NCBI RefSeq assembly: GCF_003259175.1
Contig: NZ_QGOK01000020.1
Location: 1 to 64,000 of the forward strand
Origin: Marinomonas shanghaiensis
GTDB lineage: Bacteria > Pseudomonadota > Gammaproteobacteria > Pseudomonadales > Marinomonadaceae
Length of the DNA: 64,000 bases
Direction: 5' to 3'
The translations under genes and the position numbers were made by a program. The first letter of the stretch is position 1. Every line of letters begins with the position of its first letter. The notes below the pieces were generated by a model. That model saw nothing but the letters and a program-made list of their open reading frames with translations, was not told the DNA's origin and made no database searches. This document shows, piece by piece, positions 29,063 to 39,400 of this stretch.

Positions 29063-30325
29063 ATGAAAATACTTCGGAAATACACTGGCTGGTTTGTGCT
29101 GGGCACTTTGCTTTTTTATCTCTTATCGGTCACTCAAATTATTTCTGTGTTACTCCCAACCCTGCTGGCTTGGTTTGCCAATATCGCTATGTGGCATACC
29201 TTAGCAGCCAGCGCAAAACGCCAAGTCACTTGGCTGATGATGATAGGTGTTGCGGCATTATTGTTTGCGGGCTCAAAAGGCACTTGGATGACCTGGCAGC
29301 AAGTTTTTGCGGTTAACTTACCCATGTTAGCAATGTTTGTCGCCGTTTCGTTTTTAGATCTGACCAGTTCGAACGACGAGAAGCGCCCATTACCAAAAGG
29401 GTTCAGCGCGATATTCAATACAGCCATCGGCGTACAAGTCTTGGGCGCTGTGATTAATCTTTCGGTGATCATGGTGTTTGCTGATCGCATGAAAGGTGCC
29501 ATTAAATTAACGCCTATACAGCAGTTTATCCTAACCCGTAACTTTTCAGCGGCGGCGTGGTGGTCGCCCTTCTTTGTTGCTACGGGTGTGGCTCTGATTT
29601 ATGCGCCCGGTATGCAATGGCAAAAAACACTTATTCCAGGCCTAGCCATGGGGTTAGTAGCCATTATTTTTTCAAGCATTGAAGCCTATCGTCGCACCAA
29701 AGGTGATTTTCATGGTTACCCCATTCGTCGTGAAAGCTTATTCATTCCGATGTTTCTAGCCTTGTCTGTCATACTCTTCCATTATATTTGGCCGAATATC
29801 AGTATATTGGTGCTGATATGTATTCTGGCGCCTGCTGCGACTCTTTTACTCATGCGGACACCATCAAGAAGAGAAAGTTTATCCTATTTTGTAAACCACA
29901 AACTGGCTCAAATCGGCAGTCAATTTGCGCTGTTTTTAGCTGCTGGTATCTTCTCTAATGGCATCAGCGCTATTATTTTGAGTTACCCTGAGTTTTTTAA
30001 TTTAGACAATTTCACCTTTAGCCCGTTACTGTTTTCTTTCACCCTTGCGGTGATGATTATCGTGGGGATTATCGGGATACACCCAGTCGTCAGTATTGCT
30101 ATTGCCAGCCCTATGTTACTGCCATTGCACCCAGATCCGACCCAACTCGGCTTTCTGTTTTTAAGTGCTTGGGCCATTTCAGCAGGCAGCAGTGGCTTAA
30201 CGGGATTGGGATTACTCATGACCAGCCGTTATCAAATCCCCACTAAAACCATCGTCTCAAACAGTCTTTTTTACGCTGTTTTCATGTGGCTGCTTTGTTC
30301 TGTGGTGAATGGGGTGCTGTTATAA
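29063..30325 (+). CDS. Unrecognised polytopic membrane protein
   Basis: A 420-residue very hydrophobic protein, about 11-12 membrane segments. Charged cytoplasmic-like stretches occur near 109-117 and 213-228. The central block LTPIQQFILTRNFSAAAWWSPFF and the C-terminal SAWAISAGSSGLTG recall ion- or anion-transporter superfamilies (ArsB/NhaD/DASS kind), but I cannot name a family. An upstream start at 28979 has no RBS; the ATG at 29063 has an AAGGA, though 14 bases away, so the start is uncertain. It follows the MFS gene by 153 bases without a terminator, so co-transcription is possible. Confidence 0.75.
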   Translation: MKILRKYTGWFVLGTLLFYLLSVTQIISVLLPTLLAWFANIAMWHTLAASAKRQVTWLMMIGVAALLFAGSKGTWMTWQQVFAVNLPMLAMFVAVSFLDLTSSNDEKRPLPKGFSAIFNTAIGVQVLGAVINLSVIMVFADRMKGAIKLTPIQQFILTRNFSAAAWWSPFFVATGVALIYAPGMQWQKTLIPGLAMGLVAIIFSSIEAYRRTKGDFHGYPIRRESLFIPMFLALSVILFHYIWPNISILVLICILAPAATLLLMRTPSRRESLSYFVNHKLAQIGSQFALFLAAGIFSNGISAIILSYPEFFNLDNFTFSPLLFSFTLAVMIIVGIIGIHPVVSIAIASPMLLPLHPDPTQLGFLFLSAWAISAGSSGLTGLGLLMTSRYQIPTKTIVSNSLFYAVFMWLLCSVVNGVLL

Positions 30326-30354
30326 GGGTAAACATTTTGTTGCGCTTTGCTCTT

Positions 30355-31242
30355 TTAGGGCCAGTCCGCAAAGTCTTGTCTCTCATGCTGTGTGTTCTGA
30401 ATGTCTTTTTGAGCATAATGTTGCTTAAACTGACGAGGTGATAATCCGGTTTCTTTTTTAAAAAAATGACTAAATTGACTGGCGTCGTTGTACCCCAAGC
30501 TGTTCGCAATCACTTGTATGGAATCGGATGATTTTTTTAACCTTGCCGTGGCTTCCATTAGCACGCGGTTATTGATGAGCTGTAAAGGGGACTTTTGCAG
30601 ATTACGCTGACAAATGGCATGTAAACGATCATAAGTCATGATGAGGGCTTGGCAATAATACGCAACCGTTCTTCTCTGCCTGTATTCCACTTCTACCAAC
30701 TGGCGAAATTGTTGCAAGACGAGTTCATCGGGAGAATGGGTTAGTCTCATTGAGTCGATATGGCTCAGTCGATAAATACCGATTAGTAAAATACGGATAA
30801 GAGAACAAATTATACTTCTATCACGTTTTTTCGTTTCTACAATCTCAGTCTGTAATAACCTTAACAGCGGTAAAAACTCGTTTTCTATGTCTTGCTTAGT
30901 CGCGTGTGTAATGCTGAATTGACGCATGAGTAAATCCAGTTTTGTGCTATCAGCATCGGAATCAATCACCAAAGACATCAAATCATCACGATAACCTAAC
31001 AACCAAACCTGGCTACCGGCTGGCACCCATACTTTGGCTTGTTTCTTGTGAGGAATACAGAAAATAGACCATTGCTGAACTTGATGCACTTCATCCATCG
31101 ATACAGAGACCTCGCCACGTTGCACTATGCCCAACAAATTAAACGCCGCAAAGCTGTCATTCCCTGTTCTAAATATTCGTGACTGCAAACCAGGCTGAAT
31201 CGATTCAAACCGTACCATTGAACCAATAACATTGGTCACCAT
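30355..31242 (-). CDS. AraC family transcriptional regulator
   Basis: About 295 residues. The C-terminal AraC/XylS DNA-binding domain (about 180-280) includes ATARLKKSSDSIQVIANSLGYNDASQFSHFFKKETGLSPRQF-type sequence. The N-terminal part resembles the AraC-binding-like domain of regulators of aromatic and alkane-type catabolism. The start at 31242 has GGAG at a good distance; the TTG at 31287 has none. It diverges from two aldehyde dehydrogenase genes and is their likely regulator, with an aldehyde or its precursor as the inducer. Confidence 0.88.
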   Translation of the reverse strand: MVTNVIGSMVRFESIQPGLQSRIFRTGNDSFAAFNLLGIVQRGEVSVSMDEVHQVQQWSIFCIPHKKQAKVWVPAGSQVWLLGYRDDLMSLVIDSDADSTKLDLLMRQFSITHATKQDIENEFLPLLRLLQTEIVETKKRDRSIICSLIRILLIGIYRLSHIDSMRLTHSPDELVLQQFRQLVEVEYRQRRTVAYYCQALIMTYDRLHAICQRNLQKSPLQLINNRVLMEATARLKKSSDSIQVIANSLGYNDASQFSHFFKKETGLSPRQFKQHYAQKDIQNTQHERQDFADWP

Positions 31243-31403
31243 CCCCCTGCTCCCACCATAACTTCGCTCAATTAAATCGGCTTTCAACCAGAAATAAACA
31301 AGAATAAGACAGAAATTGACATTTTTATAGTCATAATACCTGTTAGTCTTTTAAGAATGACTCATCGACCTAAAAATCTAATAATAACGGCAAGGGTAAA
31401 AAA

Positions 31404-32867
31404 TTGAGCATTCCATGCGACAAACTAGAACAGACCGACATCCCTAATGTGAATTTATTCATAGATGGTCACTCGACTCCAGCTGCGGCAGGCGGTTATT
31501 TTGATCGACTAGATCCAAGCACCAATCTGGTTGCTTCCCGTGCGGCTTGTGGCCGACGCGAAGATGCTGAGCAGATGGCTTCCATTGCGGCCGCTCGTTT
31601 TTCTATGTGGTCTTCTACCGATGTTAACGAACGTGTAAAGATTCTGCGTCGCGCAAAAAAACACCTACCCAATTATAGAGATCGTTTTGCTCAATTAATG
31701 TTAAGCGAAATTGGTGCCATCAACGAATGGGTAGATTTCAATATTAGAGTCGCAGCCGACGCCATTGAAGCAGCAGTCGAATTGGCACTGCGATACGCCC
31801 AAAAAAATAGCATAAGTAAGACACAGACTTCGTATATTGTACGCCAGCCCGTGGGAGTTTGCCTTGCCATTGCGCCATGGAATGCTCCTATTGTGTTAGG
31901 CATGCGTGCCGTCGTGTTTCCATTGGCGTTTGGAAACTGTGTTATTTTAAAAGCCTCTGAACTGTCCCCTGCCACACATTCACTTATTGCCGACGTGCTT
32001 CATGAAGCGGGCTTACCAAGTGGCGTACTGGGTGTCATGACCAACGCGCCAGAACATTCAGAAGAAGTCATTGCCAGCCTGATCGCCCACCCATCAGTCA
32101 GACGTGTCAATTTTACGGGTTCGACACGCATCGGAAAAATCATTGCAGGTATGGCCGCCCAACACCTCAAGCGCTGTCTTTTAGAACTGGGTGGAAAATC
32201 GCCCTTTATTGTTTTGAAAGACGCTAACCTTCAATTAGCGGCACAAGAGGCGGTGTATGGTGCGTTCTTAAATCAAGGCCAAATTTGCATGGCAACGGAT
32301 CGAATTATTGTTGAGCAACCAGTGGCCGACGCCTTCATTAATATCGTAAAAGGCCTGATCGAAAACTTAATCGCAGGAGATCCGCGTCGTGATGGCGTTA
32401 AACTGGGTCCTGTCGCCAGCCCTTCCATCGCCTCTCGCTTATCCTCTCTTATTGAAGATGCATTGGACAAAGGCGCCACACTGATCACTGGTGCATCACG
32501 CCGAGGCCAATTTATTGACGCTACCTTGTTGGATAACATCACCCCAATGATGCGTATTTACGCCGAAGAATGCTTTGGCCCAATCGCTGGTATTTATCGC
32601 GTAGAGTCAGCCGAAGAAGCCATTACAGTCGCTAACAATTGTGAATACGGTTTAGCCGCGGCCATTTTTACCCAAGATTTAACATTGGCCAAAGACATGG
32701 CAAACCGGCTTGAATCCGGTATGTGCCATATCAATTCAGCCACCCTAAAAGACGATCCAACTATGCCGTTTGGCGGTCTTAAATCCAGCGGATATGGCCG
32801 TTTTGGCGGCGATGCCTGTGTTGATGAATTCACCGAAGTACGTTGGATTACTATTGAAGATAATTGA
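31404..32867 (+). CDS. Aldehyde dehydrogenase (NAD-dependent, salicylaldehyde/vanillin-type branch)
   Basis: A 487-residue ALDH. The active site is complete: catalytic Cys in NQGQICMATDR (about 294), general base Glu in LLELGGKSP (about 260), Asn in APWNAP and the NAD-binding FTGSTRIGK. The style of the active-site block is that of dehydrogenases acting on aromatic aldehydes. The start is a TTG at 31404 preceded by AAGGG. It is followed 37 bases later by a paralogue. The likely role is oxidation of an aldehyde intermediate to the acid; the precise substrate is not evident. Confidence 0.92.
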   Translation: MSIPCDKLEQTDIPNVNLFIDGHSTPAAAGGYFDRLDPSTNLVASRAACGRREDAEQMASIAAARFSMWSSTDVNERVKILRRAKKHLPNYRDRFAQLMLSEIGAINEWVDFNIRVAADAIEAAVELALRYAQKNSISKTQTSYIVRQPVGVCLAIAPWNAPIVLGMRAVVFPLAFGNCVILKASELSPATHSLIADVLHEAGLPSGVLGVMTNAPEHSEEVIASLIAHPSVRRVNFTGSTRIGKIIAGMAAQHLKRCLLELGGKSPFIVLKDANLQLAAQEAVYGAFLNQGQICMATDRIIVEQPVADAFINIVKGLIENLIAGDPRRDGVKLGPVASPSIASRLSSLIEDALDKGATLITGASRRGQFIDATLLDNITPMMRIYAEECFGPIAGIYRVESAEEAITVANNCEYGLAAAIFTQDLTLAKDMANRLESGMCHINSATLKDDPTMPFGGLKSSGYGRFGGDACVDEFTEVRWITIEDN

Positions 32868-32904
32868 TAAATAAACACGACATTAATAATAAGAGGAAAA
32901 CATA

Positions 32905-34350
32905 ATGACGGTATTATTAAGCATTGGCGGACACGATCAAAACGCCAGCAATCACAAAAACTACTCTCGTATAGACCCCGTCACCGGAGAAGTCGCATCC
33001 GTATCCGCTGCGGCCACTCTAGAAGATGTGACATCCGCTGCCAAGGCCGCCCAAAGCGCGTTTCCAGCTTGGGCACAAACAGGCCCTGCTGAGCGCCGTA
33101 ATTTACTGAACAAAGCCGCAGATATCATGGAAGCCAAGCAACAAGATTTCATCGCGGCCATGATTGCTGAAACCGGTGCAACGGGCCCTTGGGCGGGCTT
33201 TAACGTGATGCTTGCGGCAGGACACATTCGAGAAGCAGCGGCCTTGACAACTCAAATTGCTGGGGAAGTGATCCCATCAAACAAGCCTGGCACCTTAGCC
33301 ATGTCTATCAATAAACCCAAAGGAGTCTGTTTAGCCATTGCGCCTTGGAACGCGCCAATCATTTTAGGGGCTCGCGCTATTGCAGCACCACTGGCTTGTG
33401 GTAATACCGTGATCCTAAAAAGTTCAGAGTTCTGCCCACTGACTCACCGTTTGATCATTGATTGTTTTCTTGAAGCTGGCTTTCCCAACGGTGTGGTCAA
33501 TTTCATTACTAATGACCCAAGCGATGCACCTGCTGTTGTCAAAGCGTTAATCGAAGCACCAGAAGTTCGCCATGTGAACTTCACTGGATCGAGCGCTGTG
33601 GGTAGAATCATAGGTCGAATCGCTGGTGAGAATTTAAAACCCGCTTTGCTGGAATTAGGTGGTAAGGCACCGCTTGTTGTCCTATCCGATGCCGACATTG
33701 ATGGTGCCGTAAACGCTGCGATATTTGGTGCATTCATGAACCAAGGACAAATTTGCATGTCGACAGAACGGGTCATTGTTGATGCCAGTATTGCTGATAG
33801 CTTTGTTGAAAAAATGGTTGCCAAAGCTTCTAAGCTACCTTGGGGAAATCCCCGCGACAATGTGGTGTTGGGAGCATTAGTCAACCCGCAAGTCTCTGAA
33901 AAAATGCACGAACTAATCAAAGATGCTGTCAGCAAAGGGGCAACGCTCGCTTGTGGCGGTGACAATAACGGCGCCCTCTTTTCAGCAACGCTCTTAGATG
34001 GTGTCACCAGTGATATGCGTATTTACAAAGAAGAAAGCTTTGGTCCGGTGAAATCGATTATTCGTGTTCACGGGGATGAGGAAGCCATTCGTGTTGCCAA
34101 TGACAGCGAATATGGCTTATCAGCAGCGGTATTTTCGCAAGATATTAACCGTGCCCTTGCCTGTGCTAATGCCATAAAAAGCGGCATCTGTCACATCAAT
34201 GGACCAACCGTAGCCGATGAACCACAAATGCCCTTCGGTGGCGTTGGCGACTCTGGTTATGGACGCTTTGGTGGCAAAGCTGGTATCGCCGAATTTACAG
34301 ATTTGCGCTGGATCACCATAGAAGATCCGAACCAACACTATCCGTTTTAA
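32905..34350 (+). CDS. Aldehyde dehydrogenase (paralogue, salicylaldehyde/vanillin-type branch)
   Basis: A 481-residue ALDH similar along its whole length to the previous gene and ending in the same way (RFGG...RWITIED). Active-site features: Cys in NQGQICMSTERV, Glu in LLELGGKAP, APWNAPIILGARA, and FTGSSAVGR. RBS AGAGGA precedes the ATG. The two genes look like a tandem duplication that has since diverged, and probably cover different aldehydes of one pathway. A strong terminator follows. Confidence 0.92.
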   Translation: MTVLLSIGGHDQNASNHKNYSRIDPVTGEVASVSAAATLEDVTSAAKAAQSAFPAWAQTGPAERRNLLNKAADIMEAKQQDFIAAMIAETGATGPWAGFNVMLAAGHIREAAALTTQIAGEVIPSNKPGTLAMSINKPKGVCLAIAPWNAPIILGARAIAAPLACGNTVILKSSEFCPLTHRLIIDCFLEAGFPNGVVNFITNDPSDAPAVVKALIEAPEVRHVNFTGSSAVGRIIGRIAGENLKPALLELGGKAPLVVLSDADIDGAVNAAIFGAFMNQGQICMSTERVIVDASIADSFVEKMVAKASKLPWGNPRDNVVLGALVNPQVSEKMHELIKDAVSKGATLACGGDNNGALFSATLLDGVTSDMRIYKEESFGPVKSIIRVHGDEEAIRVANDSEYGLSAAVFSQDINRALACANAIKSGICHINGPTVADEPQMPFGGVGDSGYGRFGGKAGIAEFTDLRWITIEDPNQHYPF

Positions 34351-34372
34351 AAAATCATTTCCGTAAAGCTGC

Positions 34373-34404
34373 ATGGGCCATTAAACAACTAATGGCCCAT
34401 TTTT
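34373..34404 (+). terminator. Intrinsic terminator of the aldehyde dehydrogenase pair
   Basis: ATGGGCCATTA (34373-34383) and TAATGGCCCAT (34390-34400) form an 11-bp perfect stem with a 6-nt loop, followed by T-residues on the plus strand. Confidence 0.9.
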
Positions 34405-34505
34405 ACTCTAGCAATGCCAAACACTTCATGAACTGTCGCCCAAAGTAAAAAGAGACCAATTTAATCAGAAAATAATAAACAGGTGTTTTTGAATTTTTGA
34501 AAAGA

Positions 34506-34766
34506 TTGCGGGAGCACTTGCTTGAATTAAAAAGTGAACCTACGATTTAGAATGACTTTTCTCTGAAAAGATTGCGGGAGCACTTGTTTGAATTAAAAAG
34601 TGAACCTACGATTTAGGATAACTTTTCTCTGAAATGGTTGCGGGAGCACTTGTTTGAATTAAAAAGTGAACCTACGATTTAGGATAACTTTTCTCTGAAA
34701 TGGTTGCGAGAGCACTTATTTGAATTAAAAAGTGAACCTACGATTTAAGATGAATTTTCTCTGAAA

Positions 34767-34769
<3 letters not shown>
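34506..34769 (-). repeat. Four exact-length 66-bp tandem repeats of a tRNA-fMet 3'-half-like element
   Basis: Units start at 34506, 34572, 34638 and 34704; the fifth position (34770) is the 3' end of the first tRNA-fMet gene, so the period is exactly 66 bp. On the minus strand each unit reads ATCGTAGGTTC (start of the T arm), then ACTTTTTAATTCAAACAAGT in place of the rest of the T arm, then GCTCCCGCAACCA (acceptor 3' strand plus CCA). Units differ at only a few positions. They cannot fold as whole tRNAs because the 5' half is missing. Function unknown. Confidence 0.95.
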
Positions 34770-34843
<74 letters not shown>

Positions 34844-34917
34844 ACAACGAATCTATATATAGATTTTTTGATTTGTAGATTTAAACTTTATGACCAATTC
34901 TTCACTACTTTACGAAT

Positions 34918-34962
34918 TGGTTGCCGGGGCTCTTTTCTTAATTAAAAAGTGAACCAACGACC
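34918..34962 (-). repeat. tRNA-fMet 3'-half-like element between tRNA copies 1 and 2
   Basis: On the minus strand it begins GGTCGTTGGTTC, then contains the 16-bp perfect palindrome CTTTTTAATTAAGAAAAG-like core (one base off), and ends GCCCCGGCAACCA. It starts 9 bases after the CCA of tRNA copy 2, so it is a downstream companion of that gene. Confidence 0.85.
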
Positions 34963-34971
34963 TTTTCAAAT

Positions 34972-35048
<77 letters not shown>

Positions 35049-35123
35049 CCATGCCAAACGATAAACTTCGTTTAGATTTTATCTTTTAGTGCTGAGCAAA
35101 TTATGTGACTAAATTAATATGAA

Positions 35124-35167
35124 TGGTTGCGGGAGCCTTTTCTTAATTAAAAAGTGAACCAACGACC
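35124..35167 (-). repeat. tRNA-fMet 3'-half-like element between tRNA copies 2 and 3
   Basis: Same design as the element at 34918: GGTCGTTGGTTC, an AT-rich palindromic insert, and GGCTCCCGCAACCA, with the acceptor strand intact. It begins 9 bases after the CCA of tRNA copy 3. Confidence 0.85.
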
Positions 35168-35176
35168 TTTTCAAAA

Positions 35177-35253
<77 letters not shown>

Positions 35254-35295
35254 ACAAATTAATTTTTTCAATAATCACTAACAATTTTGTTTGAT

Positions 35296-35342
35296 TAGTT
35301 TTGCTGGAGCTCTTTTTTTAATTAAAAAGTGAACCAACGACC
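35296..35342 (-). repeat. tRNA-fMet 3'-half-like element between tRNA copies 3 and 4 (decayed)
   Basis: It begins 11 bases after the CCA of tRNA copy 4 with GGTCGTTGGTTC, has an AT-rich insert, and ends GAGCTCCAGCAAAACTA, where the acceptor strand and CCA are degraded. It is the most divergent of the set. Confidence 0.8.
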
Positions 35343-35353
35343 ATTTTTTAAAA

Positions 35354-35430
<77 letters not shown>

Positions 35431-35508
35431 ACAAATCACCGTTAACAACAAACACTCTGTAATGTATGTTGGTTAAGAATTTTCTCAACCCTTGCTAACG
35501 AGGTGCGT

Positions 35509-35536
35509 ATTATAGGTAGATTAATCCCAGAGTCAA
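35509..35536 (-). promoter_or_regulatory. Strong sigma-70 promoter of the tRNA-fMet array
   Basis: Read on the minus strand: TTGACT (35531-35536), a 16-bp spacer, TATAAT (35509-35514), then a GC-rich ACGCACC discriminator, the form expected of stringently controlled stable-RNA promoters. It is the only good promoter I see ahead of the array. Confidence 0.85.
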
Positions 35537-35701
35537 GCCCACTTGAGAATATATCTGCTAATAGTTGAAATTTCGCCTTTACCCCTCATCATCTAATAAA
35601 ATCAAATCGATTTTAGAGACACCTATTGCACCTTGTATAACAAGCTATTGCAGAGTAAAAATAACGACAACATTTTTCGACCATACGGTTAGGAGACAAA
35701 C

Positions 35702-36361
35702 ATGCCCAGCAACATTGAAGCCATTCTTAAAAAATCCACTATCCCCAACAAAGCAGATGCTCTCCCAGGAAGAACGACCCCTTTAACAATATCTGGGATC
35801 CACGTCGTTAATAAAGAGCCTTTTATCCGAGCGAAAAAACCAAATGAGGCAGAAATCATTTTAGGTATGGGCTGTTTCTGGGGAGCAGAACGTAAACTAT
35901 GGAACACGCCTGGCGTTATCGTTACTTCTGTCGGTTACGCTGGTGGTTTTACACCTAACCCAACCTATGAAGAAGTATGCTCAGGACAAACAGGTCACAG
36001 TGAAGTCGTACAAGTGGTATTTGATACCTCTATTATCTCGTTAGAGGGCGTGCTTAAGGTTTTCTGGGAAAACCATGACCCAACCCAAGGCATGCGCCAA
36101 GGCAATGACGTTGGCAGCCAATATCGCTCTGTTATCTACACCACCAATGATCAAGACATGCCTACTGTGGAAGCCAGCAAAGCGGCGTTTCAAAAAGAGC
36201 TAATCAGCGCAGGTCATGGCATGATCACCACAGAAATTGAACCACTCGATACCTACTATTTTGCCGAAGAGTATCACCAGCAGTACCTTCACAAAAACCC
36301 GAACGGATATTGTGGACTCGCAGGCACAGGCGTCAGCTGCCCTATTGGCTTAGCCGTGTAG
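35702..36361 (+). CDS. msrA: Peptide-methionine (S)-S-oxide reductase
   Basis: It repairs methionine-S-sulfoxide in oxidised proteins. The catalytic motif GCFWGAE is at about 57-63 (Cys58). Other family blocks are [28 protein letters not shown] and FYHNHDP-equivalent [23 protein letters not shown]. Two C-terminal Cys (in [12 protein letters not shown]) act as resolving residues. At 219 residues with a long N-terminal arm it is the E. coli-like form. AGGAG precedes the ATG. It is a single gene between the tRNA array and the adhesin, with a shared bidirectional terminator at its end. Confidence 0.96.
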   Translation: MPSNIEAILKKSTIPNKADALPGRTTPLTISGIHVVNKEPFIRAKKPNEAEIILGMGCFWGAERKLWNTPGVIVTSVGYAGGFTPNPTYEEVCSGQTGHSEVVQVVFDTSIISLEGVLKVFWENHDPTQGMRQGNDVGSQYRSVIYTTNDQDMPTVEASKAAFQKELISAGHGMITTEIEPLDTYYFAEEYHQQYLHKNPNGYCGLAGTGVSCPIGLAV

Positions 36362-36413
36362 TTTGTAAATAATTGGAATAACCGCTTTTAAAGCTGAACA
36401 AGCGACAGAAACG

Positions 36414-36445
36414 AAAAGGCCGAATCGCAATGATTCGGCCTTTTT
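36414..36445 (+). terminator. Bidirectional terminator between msrA and the adhesin gene
   Basis: AAAAGGCCGAATC (36414-36426) and GATTCGGCCTTTT (36432-36444) form a 13-bp stem with a 5-nt loop and A/T runs at both ends, between two converging genes. Confidence 0.95.
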
Positions 36446-36469
36446 AGTGGACTTTATGTCAGAGCAAGA

Positions 36470-39400
36470 TTAACCATCAATGTTGATATTGTACTCTTGA
36501 TCGTTGTAGATGACTTTAATCGAATCGGTCGATGACACCGAACCATCCAAGTTAGAATCGAAACTAGATGCAGAACCAAACTCAGCCACATCCTCGCCCC
36601 CGACTTTAACATGTCCGTCTGTTACCTTAACATTATCTGTTAAGAACTTAGTAATCACGTCAGCATCTGCGTCTTTGCCAGGACTTCCATCGATCCCTGT
36701 TAAAAGATCTGTTAGATCCAGTGCGTCGTCAGCAGCATTAAAATCCGTAATAACATCTATGTTTGACACATCGGCTGTATCATTCAAGATAAAGATATCG
36801 TTACCAGCGCCGCCAGTCAAAATATCTGAAGACTCGTCATCACCGCCAAATAAAATATCATTACCAGCGCCACCGATCAGAGTATCGTTATCTTCTGAAC
36901 CAACAAGGTAATTATCCTTATCATCCGTTGATGAAGCGCCTGAATCGTCCGATCCAGAAGACACAGAACTTGTTATATTTAGATTTGGCAATTCAACACT
37001 ACTGACCACCTGAAGAGCATCAATACTGGTTTGGCCATCTGTAATTTCAATGTCGTAACTACCATCTGAATTTGGCGCTAATAATACACCATCCAGGGTC
37101 AAAGACGCCTCTGAAGGCACTCCAAATAATGTCACTACAGACGAGTCTACTGTGCTATTTGTGTTATCAATTACAACCGTCACGCTATAGCTAAATGTAG
37201 ATGAATTATAGTTATTAAAAGCACTAGAATCTCCTTTGATAAGGCCATCACTCATCATGATATTTTCAAAGTTAATAATTCTAGATTTAATATTATCCAC
37301 ATTGTTGTAGTAATCATTTTTACTGTAGGAAGATAGGTAGATTGAGTCATTACCACTCTCCCCATCAACATTACTATAAAGCTTACCATCTATAACAATG
37401 ACATCATTACCACTGCCTAATTTTATATCGGCATTTGACCAGACATTACCGTGAATAATGACAGTATCACTGCCGTCGTCACCTCTAATTTTTCCAGACA
37501 CATCACCTTGAATAGATAGGATGTCATCGCCACTACCTAACTCTACATCACCACCAGAGTTAACATTGCCACCAATTACAACAGTGTCATTGCCTTTACC
37601 AGAATCAATTTCACTATTTACATCGCGGGCAATATAAGCAGAATCATCCCCGTCTCCAAGTTCTATCTCGGCGTTAGAGTTTATACTGCCGCCAATTGCT
37701 AAACGATCATTACCATTTGATAGGTCAATGTCTTCATTTGCGTTTCCGCGTATTTCAACAGAATCATTTCCAGCACCACCATATATGGAACCATTTGAAT
37801 TGAGCTCACCTTTGACGAGAAGGTTATCATCTCCATCTCCCGAGAAAGAACCATCATCAAGGTATAAATCGCGGTTAACATTACCAGCAATGACAACATT
37901 ATCGCTGCCATCACCGGCCGTAGAATTGCTGTTTAAGTCACCATTGACGTAGTAAGAGCCATTAACACCTTGTGATCCCTTTGAACTCGCTGAAACCTGA
38001 GTTTCAAAGCCATCACTGTGCCCTTTCCAGACCTCGACATTAAAATCAGGTAAATCCGCTGCAACTGACACAGATACCGTCGGTAAAACACCATCTGATG
38101 TCACGCTAATTGAAGCGGTTGCCTTATCTGTTCCGCCTTTTCCATCAGAAATGATGTAATCAAAAGTCGCTGTTCCAGAAAAGCCTTTCAATGGGGTAAA
38201 ATGAATCACGCCTGCAGAATCCATATAGGCATAACCATTCTGAACATTGCTGATGCTTGTCACTGTTAAGGTATCGCCATCTGCATCTGTATCATTTGCA
38301 AGCAAACTTTCAGCTTTTATCTCCAGACCTTGATCTTCTGAAGTAGAAAACGCCGTTTCACCTGTTGAACTAAGCATAGAAGCGTCAAGCACAAAATAGG
38401 TTGCCCCACCATCTGAACTCAAGACTGGCTGGAACACATAGTCCCCACCTTGATCCCACCAAATCATATCAATAGCATGGTAACCAGATTCTGTGATAGT
38501 AAAAGTCTGGTGAATCGTAGTGTTCACAGATTGAATGTTATCAACTGTTGCAACCGCGACACCATTAATCGTTATTTGATATCCATCATCAGCCGTCACT
38601 TTAAAATTATAGGTTCCAGCTTCCAAATAAACATACCCTTGAAGGTGAATACCACCATCCGTGTTATCACCAGGGTCTGCACTTAGCGTGTTTGAATCTG
38701 TTCCCAAGAAAGATTGTAAATTAGAGCCTTTGGCAACATCTCCTGAGCCATAACCATAATTAATATTTGAAGCTTTAAACGTAGCATCTGGATCTTTACT
38801 CTCAATAAGCGCTTTGAAGTCACTTATATTATTAATTTGAGAGTTCGTTCCATAGTATTCACCAACAAGACCAGCAAAGAGATCATTCGCTCCCCCATCA
38901 TCTTGTGCCACAGGAGCAGCATTTGTTCCAACATTAATAGACAAAGTCGCTGATGACGCACTGCCATCAGAATCTTGTATCATATAAGAGAATGTTTCTT
39001 GCGCCCCAGCTGGGATTTTGTCTACGGAAGCCGTTACTTGATACGTATAACTACCATCTGCATTAAGCACTAAATTCCCATATTGCCCCTGAACACTTGA
39101 ACCAACATTCGCATCAGACTCAGTAACAAGACCCCCAACAGCCACACTTACAACACTTACGGAGCCATCTTGGCTAAGTGTATCCGCACCAACACCATCA
39201 TCGCCTTCAAGTACGTTGCCTGTCGTTTGAGGAAGACTGTAACCTTCACCCTCAACAACTCGAACAACCAATTCGTAACTAGTCGATGCGTTTTCATCTG
39301 TATAAATGGAGGTAATTATCTCGCCATCTGAATTACCAACTTCCCTGAAACCAACAACCTGTAAAGTATAAACCTCACCTTCCCACTCAAAGGTAACAAA

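Noticed and set aside
33444..34007. 187-residue open frame opposite the second aldehyde dehydrogenase
   Set aside because: Low-complexity antisense shadow of a clear ALDH gene; no RBS or domain.
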